A stretch of 64,000 bases of DNA from Terrilactibacillus tamarindi. GTDB taxonomy: Bacteria; Bacillota; Bacilli; Bacillales; Sporolactobacillaceae. The stretch is from contig NZ_WNHB01000016.1 of assembly GCF_009718825.1 (NCBI RefSeq), forward strand, positions 31,855 to 95,854, written 5' to 3'. Position numbers and translations under genes: made by a program. The notes beneath the pieces were generated by a model, which was given only the letters and a program-made list of their open reading frames with translations, was not told the origin of the DNA and did no database searches. Position 1 is the first letter of the stretch. Every line of letters starts with the position of its first letter. Below are positions 59,343 through 64,000 of the stretch, one piece after another.

Positions 59343-60302
59343 TTATTCTATGACGTGCTTCGTTTTCTGTTTGTTTTCGACCCATCTACCATAGACATTA
59401 GCAAAAGGTAGTGCGAGAAGGGCTGTTATTAAATTAAACAAAACCCCGCTATGAGCAAGTTGAAATTCGGTTGAAGGACTTAATTTCATCGTGATGTCAG
59501 CAAGTAAATCAATAAAAGGATAAAAAAGAATCACGCCAAGCACATTAAAAAGAAAGTGTGTATAAGCCGTCCATTTTGCTTCCCAAGGATTGCCTAGACT
59601 AGCAATATACGCCGTGACACATGTTCCTATATTGGCACCAAATGTAACAGCAATAGCCGATCCTATCGATAGGGCACCATGATTAAGAAAGGCCATGGTA
59701 ATTAATGTCGTAGCGGAACTAGATTGTAATACAGCGGAAAGAAGTGTTCCAGTTAGAATAGCAATGAGATAGTTTTGATCTGATAGGATTAAGATATGCT
59801 GAACAGACGATAGTTTAAATAGAGGTTCAGCCATCTGGTTAAAACCGTGCATAGAAGTGAATAGACATCCGATGCCAAATAAACAGGCCCCAACGGCAAA
59901 GCATTTCTTTATTGGATGAATCATTAAGAGTAAGCCTAAGACGAGAAAGATATATTGAATATATCCTACGTGGAACGAAGCAATTTCAATGGTTGCAGTT
60001 GTCCCAATATTCGCTCCTAGAATGATCCCTACTGTATTTGGGAAACGGAGTAATCCAGAAGCCGTTAAACCGATAGCAATAACTGTCACAGCAGAACTAC
60101 TTTGTAACATCATAGTTGCAATGGCTCCAATAATTAATCCGTTAATCGGCTGCTTCGTTAATTTCTCTATAATCCCTTCAATGAATTTTCCCGCTAAATG
60201 GCGAAAACCCACTTTCATCATTGTCATTCCAAATAAAAAAATGCAAAGGTAAGCTAAAAAGGTAAGGATAATGAAGGTCAAAAACGTCACCTCTAATTCC
60301 AT
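59343..60302 (-). CDS. yqeW: Na/Pi cotransporter family protein (YqeW-like)
   Basis: 319-residue membrane protein with the inverted pair of Na+/Pi cotransporter repeats: MMLQSSSAVTVIAIGL with GANIGTTATIE, and AVLQSSSATTLITMAFL with GANIGTCVTAY. The QSSSA and GANIGT motifs form the transport site. Opposite strand to neighbours, between deoC and rpsU; B. subtilis yqeW lies at the same place. Fewer residues than NptA types and no PhoU tail. Confidence 0.93.
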   Translation of the reverse strand: MELEVTFLTFIILTFLAYLCIFLFGMTMMKVGFRHLAGKFIEGIIEKLTKQPINGLIIGAIATMMLQSSSAVTVIAIGLTASGLLRFPNTVGIILGANIGTTATIEIASFHVGYIQYIFLVLGLLLMIHPIKKCFAVGACLFGIGCLFTSMHGFNQMAEPLFKLSSVQHILILSDQNYLIAILTGTLLSAVLQSSSATTLITMAFLNHGALSIGSAIAVTFGANIGTCVTAYIASLGNPWEAKWTAYTHFLFNVLGVILFYPFIDLLADITMKLSPSTEFQLAHSGVLFNLITALLALPFANVYGRWVENKQKTKHVIE

Positions 60303-60598
60303 AGAATAGAATATGTCTTTCCATGACTTGTACTTATTCGATTTGTTCTATTCTATTAGGTAAAGAATCAAAACATGACAAATTAATAGATTTAATAAAA
60401 AATTTTGGTTTATTCTAGTAGACGAGGTTTTTAAGATTGAAAACTAAGAATGATAGACTTTTTCAATCAGAACGTTGAGTTGACTCTGCATTGAGGAATC
60501 ATTTAGTTTACAAAAGGTGCGGAATCAGATATAATAACAAAAGACATATTATTATGTCTCTCTTAAAGCTGTTGCGTTTTGGAGGGAGGGAAACATAG
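60303..60598. other. Intergenic region upstream of rpsU
   Basis: 296 bases, A+T-rich. Contains the rpsU promoter and, at about 60542-60560, a hairpin AGACATA/TATGTCT in the rpsU leader. Nothing else supported. Confidence 0.4.
60507..60535 (+). promoter_or_regulatory. Sigma-A promoter of rpsU-yqeY
   Basis: TTTACA (60507-60512), 17 bases, TATAAT (60530-60535). Confidence 0.8.
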
Positions 60599-60775
60599 AT
60601 GGTCGAAACAAAAGTACGCAAAAATGAATCAATCGAAGACGCTCTAAGACGTTTTAAACGTTCAGTTTCTAAATCAGGTACATTAGCTGAAGTTAAGAAA
60701 CGTAAACATTATGAAAAACCAAGCGTGCGTCGCAAGAAAAAATCTGAAGCGGCACGTAAAAAACGTAAGTTCTAA
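60599..60775 (+). CDS. rpsU: 30S ribosomal protein S21
   Basis: 58 residues, highly basic: [20 protein letters not shown] and [25 protein letters not shown] lies upstream. yqeY follows by 15 bases. Confidence 0.96.
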   Translation: MVETKVRKNESIEDALRRFKRSVSKSGTLAEVKKRKHYEKPSVRRKKKSEAARKKRKF

Positions 60776-60790
60776 AAAAGGGGTGTTCCG

Positions 60791-61231
60791 ATGAGCCTTT
60801 TGGATCGTCTGAACCAGGATTTAAAGCAAGCGATGAGGGATCGCGACAAAGTCAAGCTTTCTGTTATTCGTATGATCAAGACTTCCATCACTAATGAGTC
60901 GATCAAACACGGTAAAGAACTTTCGGATGACGATGTATTGACAGTGCTATCCCGTGAACTCAAACAGAGGAAAGACTCCCTCCAAGAGTTTGAAAATGCA
61001 GGCCGCCAAGACTTAATTGAAGGTGTACAGAAAGAAATTGAGGTTGTAAATTTATATATGCCTGAACAATTGTCGAAAGACGATCTTCAGACTATCATAG
61101 ATGAAACCATTTCTGAAATAGGTGCTGTGTCTAAATCCGATATGGGTAAAGTCATGAGTGCTCTTATGCCTAAAGTCAAAGGTAAAGCAGACGGTAAACT
61201 AGTCAGTAGCCTTGTTCAGAGTAGATTATAA
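60791..61231 (+). CDS. yqeY: GatB/YqeY domain protein
   Basis: 146 residues of the YqeY family, which shares the tRNA-binding tail domain of GatB; no proven activity. Motifs [44 protein letters not shown] and [20 protein letters not shown]. Operon with rpsU, as in B. subtilis. Confidence 0.95.
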   Translation: MSLLDRLNQDLKQAMRDRDKVKLSVIRMIKTSITNESIKHGKELSDDDVLTVLSRELKQRKDSLQEFENAGRQDLIEGVQKEIEVVNLYMPEQLSKDDLQTIIDETISEIGAVSKSDMGKVMSALMPKVKGKADGKLVSSLVQSRL

Positions 61232-61253
61232 TAATAGAATTTGCTTCGTGTGA

Positions 61254-61287
61254 AATGAGCCTTGTATATAACAAGGCTCATTTTTTC
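61254..61287 (+). terminator. Terminator after yqeY
   Basis: ATGAGCCTTGT / ACAAGGCTCAT and TTTTTT. Confidence 0.92.
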
Positions 61288-61348
61288 ATAAGCATAAAAC
61301 AAATTTTACTTTACATATTAAGGTATACACAGATTAACCATTTTGCTT

Positions 61349-61375
61349 TGAAACCTTTTCATGGTTATTGACGTA
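61349..61375 (+). promoter_or_regulatory. Sigma-W-type promoter of floA
   Basis: TGAAAC (61349-61354), 17 bases, CGTA (61372-61375). This is the ECF sigma-W consensus; the B. subtilis yqeZ-floA-yqfB operon is a known sigma-W target. Confidence 0.78.
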
Positions 61376-61428
61376 TACAAGAAGGATAAACTTAGTACGA
61401 CGAAAGATAATTACGAGGAGGAGATGTC

Positions 61429-62421
61429 ATGGACGCAAGTGCCATAGGTATATTAATTGTAGCGGCCATCATTATTATTGTCTTAGCGATTTTATTTACG
61501 TTTGTACCGGTAACACTTTGGATATCAGCCCTTTCATCTGGTGTAAAAATTGGTATCTTTACGCTAATTGGGATGAGATTACGACGGGTTGTTCCAAGAC
61601 GTGTGATTAACCCATTGATAAAAGCCGTTAAAGCAGGTCTTAATTTAAATACAAATCAGCTTGAAAGCCATTACCTAGCTGGAGGGAATGTCGATCGTGT
61701 CGTTAATGCCCTTATTGCTGCACACAGGGCAAATATTGAATTAACGTTTGAAAGAGCCGCTGCGATTGATTTAGCTGGTCGTGATGTATTAGAAGCTGTT
61801 CAAATGAGTGTAAATCCAAAGGTCATTGAATCGCCTTATATAGCTGGGGTTGCAATGAATGGGATAGAAGTAAAGGCAAAGGCAAGAATTACCGTTAGAG
61901 CCAATATAGATCGTCTTGTTGGTGGTGCTGGAGAGAATACCATTGTGGCTCGTGTTGGTGAAGGAATTGTTTCAACCATCGGTTCTTCAAAGGATCATAA
62001 AGTGGTTCTTGAAAATCCGGAACTCATCTCACAAACGGTTCTAAAAAAAGGTTTAGATGCAGGTACAGCCTTTGAAATTCTTTCTATAGACATAGCTGAT
62101 GTTGATATTGGTGACAATATTGGTGCCAATCTTCAAACAGAACAAGCCGAAGCTGATAAAAATATTGCGCAGGCAAAGGCGGAGGAACGAAGAGCCATGG
62201 CGGTGGCGAGAGAACAAGAAATGCGTGCTAGAGTTCAAGAAATGAGGGCAAAAGTTGTAGAATCGGAAGCTGAAGTCCCAATTGCTATGGCACAGGCTCT
62301 ACGAGAAGGAAAAATGGGCGTCCTAGATTATATGAACTACAACAATATTAAAGCTGATACAGATATGAGAAATTCGGTTGGCAAAGCTAATTTAGAAAAT
62401 TCCGATGAAAACAATGAATAA
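61429..62421 (+). CDS. floA: Flotillin-like protein FloA
   Basis: 330 residues: one N-terminal membrane-inserted hydrophobic segment (about 5-30), a SPFH/band-7-like domain ([21 protein letters not shown]), and an Ala/Glu-rich coiled coil ([19 protein letters not shown]). Organises fluid membrane microdomains. GAGGAGG upstream. The NfeD-like yqeZ that normally precedes it is absent. Confidence 0.95.
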   Translation: MDASAIGILIVAAIIIIVLAILFTFVPVTLWISALSSGVKIGIFTLIGMRLRRVVPRRVINPLIKAVKAGLNLNTNQLESHYLAGGNVDRVVNALIAAHRANIELTFERAAAIDLAGRDVLEAVQMSVNPKVIESPYIAGVAMNGIEVKAKARITVRANIDRLVGGAGENTIVARVGEGIVSTIGSSKDHKVVLENPELISQTVLKKGLDAGTAFEILSIDIADVDIGDNIGANLQTEQAEADKNIAQAKAEERRAMAVAREQEMRARVQEMRAKVVESEAEVPIAMAQALREGKMGVLDYMNYNNIKADTDMRNSVGKANLENSDENNE

Positions 62422-62513
62422 AGTTTTGAATGAGACATGTGAAACAACAATTGGTGGTCATTTTTCAACACAACTGTTAGGTAATTGAATCATACGAACT
62501 TTTAAAAACAGTT

Positions 62514-62562
62514 ATTCCCCACCTATGGATATTGCTTAATCCCTTTTAGGTGGGGGCTTTAC
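62514..62562 (+). terminator. Hairpin after floA
   Basis: CCCCACCTA / TAGGTGGGG, then GCTTTACTTTC. Confidence 0.6.
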
Positions 62563-62628
62563 TTTCAATTCAGCGGTATAACCACCTATTCTAGATGAAT
62601 AAACATCCTATGTGAAGAAGGTGATTTA

Positions 62629-63126
62629 ATGGAAATTGCGATGTTTATTATATTTGCTGTTATCTCACTTGTGGGTTATGTGGCAAGGTCAGTCGATAAA
62701 CAAAATAAAGAGCAACGTCAGCGTATGGAAAAGCAGAAACGAATAAAAGAAAGACAAAATCGGCAAAGACAACGTTATGACTCAACATATGAAAGTCAAA
62801 CGACAAGAGATGCCGGTGATAAGCCCGTAACGACGATTAGTTCCGAAACAGCTCCTCAACAAGAACAACCCGCAATGACCGTCGTCATGGAGGAGCACTC
62901 TTCTGGGCAGGCTTTATTAGAACAATATGAAAAAATGAAACAGAAAAATCTTAGAGAGAGACCTATAGGATCTTTAAAAGGATTATCTGTTAAACAAAGT
63001 CGAAGGGTGCGATCAGATCGACCATTTGTTATGAATCAAAAGAAATTTGCTGAATCTTTTATTTTGGCAGAATGTATTGCAAAACCGCGCGCCTATCGCC
63101 CCCACAAGGCACTAAGAAAATCTTAA
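62629..63126 (+). CDS. Membrane-anchored protein of unknown function
   Basis: 165 residues: short N-terminal membrane helix (about 3-19), a very basic coiled stretch (QRMEKQKRIKERQNRQRQR), a Thr/Gln-rich linker and a basic C-terminal part (FAESFILAECIAKPRAYRPHKA). I do not recognise the family. The topology (helix then basic, Gln-rich cytoplasmic tail) suggests a membrane-tethered nucleic-acid or cytoskeletal adaptor, but that is a guess. AAGGTG lies upstream of the ATG. Confidence 0.75.
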   Translation: MEIAMFIIFAVISLVGYVARSVDKQNKEQRQRMEKQKRIKERQNRQRQRYDSTYESQTTRDAGDKPVTTISSETAPQQEQPAMTVVMEEHSSGQALLEQYEKMKQKNLRERPIGSLKGLSVKQSRRVRSDRPFVMNQKKFAESFILAECIAKPRAYRPHKALRKS

Positions 63127-63129
63127 TTG

Positions 63130-63160
63130 AAACCAGGAGATAATAGCTCCTGGTTTTTTC
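63130..63160 (+). terminator. Terminator after the unknown membrane protein
   Basis: AACCAGGAG / CTCCTGGTT, then TTTTC. Confidence 0.88.
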
Positions 63161-63169
63161 ATTCATTAA

Positions 63170-63342
63170 GAGGTAGTTCAAAAGCCACCAAATGCTCGGT
63201 GTTGGCTAAGAGGATCTTCAACTAAAATCGCTCACGTCCTGTGGCTGGTGCCTAAAGCCACTACATCCTGTGGAAGGTCGGTCCTCAGGAACTGTGCGCG
63301 CTTATCTTCTTGCTTTTAGTATGTCCCCTTTTTGAACAAGGA
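63170..63342. repeat. MITE-like repeat with TTCAAAA ends (copy 2)
   Basis: Starts GAGGTAGTTCAAAAGCCACCAAATG and ends GTCCCCTTTTTGAACAAGG, like the block at 3153-3305, including CTTCTTGCTT and GGTCGGTCCTCA. Lies between a terminator and the IS element. Confidence 0.6.
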
Positions 63343-63443
63343 ATTTTAAAAGAATATAGACGGAACTTTGTAGATGTACATATTTTTTTAGATAATGACG
63401 AATAGAGTATAATGCTATATAATTTGAAAGGGCATTTCTTTAT

Positions 63444-63626
63444 GAAATAGCCGAGAACACTCGTGACTTTAGTCATGAGATGAATCGGCTTCGGATAGGG
63501 CGTGGCTTATGTCACGTTAACTATCCGACATATGCTTAGTCAATATGTACAAAAAAGTACTGATATAATGCTCTTATTCTACTAAAATTCCTTAACATGT
63601 GTTATCGTTAACATGAGGTGGAAACG
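63444..63626 (+). mobile_element. Left end of an IS200/IS605 element
   Basis: After TTTAT (63439-63443) comes an imperfect palindrome: AGCCGA ... TCGGCT enclosing CTCGTGAC / GTCATGAG. IS200/IS605 transposases bind such sub-terminal hairpins as single-stranded DNA. The exact left cut is inferred from TTTAT. The element continues past the window. Confidence 0.6.
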
Positions 63627-64000
63627 TTGACAGATGTTAAGTATGGTAGAGGATATGTTTACTCCATTCAGTACCATATTGTTTGGTGCGTAAAATATCG
63701 CCATAAAGTATTAGTGGGTGATATAGATGTAAGATTAAAAGAGAGGCTGCATCAAATAGCCACAGATAATGGTTTTACCATTTCAGAAATCGAAACCGAT
63801 TGTGACCATATTCATCTTCTTATTGATTGCACGCCACAACATTCCATTCCAACAATGATCAAAGCATTAAAGGGCGTCTCTGCAAGATTATTATTTAAAG
63901 AGTTTCCGAACTTAAAAAAGAAACTGCAGGGTGGTCATTTGTGGAATCCTAGTTACTTTGTCGCAACCGTAAGTGAAAATACAGAACAACAGATACGCCA
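63627..64000 (+). CDS. tnpA: IS200/IS605 transposase TnpA, 3' end cut off
   Basis: Y1 HUH transposase that moves single-stranded DNA by cut and paste. 124 codons are visible: GRGYVYSIQYHIVWCVKYRHKVL, the HUH metal site in CDHIHLLID (H61, H63), KALKGVSARLLFKEFP, and LWNPSYFVATVS. The catalytic tyrosine helix would come just after the last base. TTG start, GAGGTGG upstream. Intact as far as seen; whether tnpB follows is outside the window. Confidence 0.93.
   Translation, partial: MTDVKYGRGYVYSIQYHIVWCVKYRHKVLVGDIDVRLKERLHQIATDNGFTISEIETDCDHIHLLIDCTPQHSIPTMIKALKGVSARLLFKEFPNLKKKLQGGHLWNPSYFVATVSENTEQQIR

Overview
The window is chromosomal DNA from a low-GC, endospore-forming Bacillota of the order Bacillales. 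Sporulation genes (RsfA, SigK, GPR, Sda, YrzI-type and YjcZ-type small proteins), the comE locus and the HrcA/CIRCE heat-shock operon all match Bacillus subtilis family members and mostly keep its gene order. Several differences (luxS in the mtn/mcc cluster, no spoIIP after gpr, no yqeZ before floA, no yrrT, a deoC after mtaB) suggest a relative outside the B. subtilis group. No species can be named from the sequence alone.

Layout. 1-5 kb: 3' part of aspS, a 6S RNA, a GC-rich intergenic repeat, rsfA and rarA (minus strand). 5-17 kb: a YczE-like membrane protein, cymR, iscS-mnmA (tRNA 2-thiouridine), a TPR protein, recD2, a small zinc ribbon, an AI-2E family permease and alaS behind a structured leader. 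17-23 kb: ireB-like yrzL, ruvX, yrzB, mltG, yrrM, udk, greA, a small KTSC-like protein and yrrS. 23-27 kb: mtnN-luxS-mccA-mccB, which recycles S-adenosylhomocysteine to homocysteine (making AI-2) and on to cysteine, then yrhC. 27.4-31.3 kb: an accessory stretch of very small genes: a 34-codon gene with its own promoter and terminator, a tandem duplication of (20-22 codon micro-ORF + yrzI-family gene), a single-domain flavoprotein, an intact sigK, a YjcZ-type peptide and sda with LexA- and DnaA-type sites upstream. 31.3-33.5 kb: a polar amino-acid ABC transporter. 33.7-38.8 kb: the yqeG-yqeH-aroE-yhbY-nadD-yqeK-rsfS-yqeM operon. 38.9-45.3 kb: comER, comEA-comEB-comEC, holA and rpsT. 45.4-63.1 kb: gpr, yqxA, lepA, hemW, hrcA-grpE-dnaK-dnaJ-prmA-rsmE-mtaB, deoC, a Na/Pi cotransporter, rpsU-yqeY, floA behind a sigma-W-type promoter, and an unknown membrane-anchored protein. 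The right edge enters an IS200/IS605 element: left end and truncated tnpA.

The most unusual content is intergenic. Seven related hairpin elements lie between 8.9 and 28.5 kb. They start after TTTAT with a CCCGCC-type hairpin and end in a GTTTCAC-type right end, again followed by TTTAT in most copies. They look like non-autonomous IS200/IS605 derivatives, some only 35-50 bp long, and two sit exactly on stop codons (mltG and greA). Three further repeat families (TTGTTCAAAAAG-ended, 'GCGCCTTATA', and a GC-rich 240-bp element) also occupy intergenic gaps. The tandem yrzI modules and the LexA + DnaA arrangement at sda are the best candidates for new regulatory biology.
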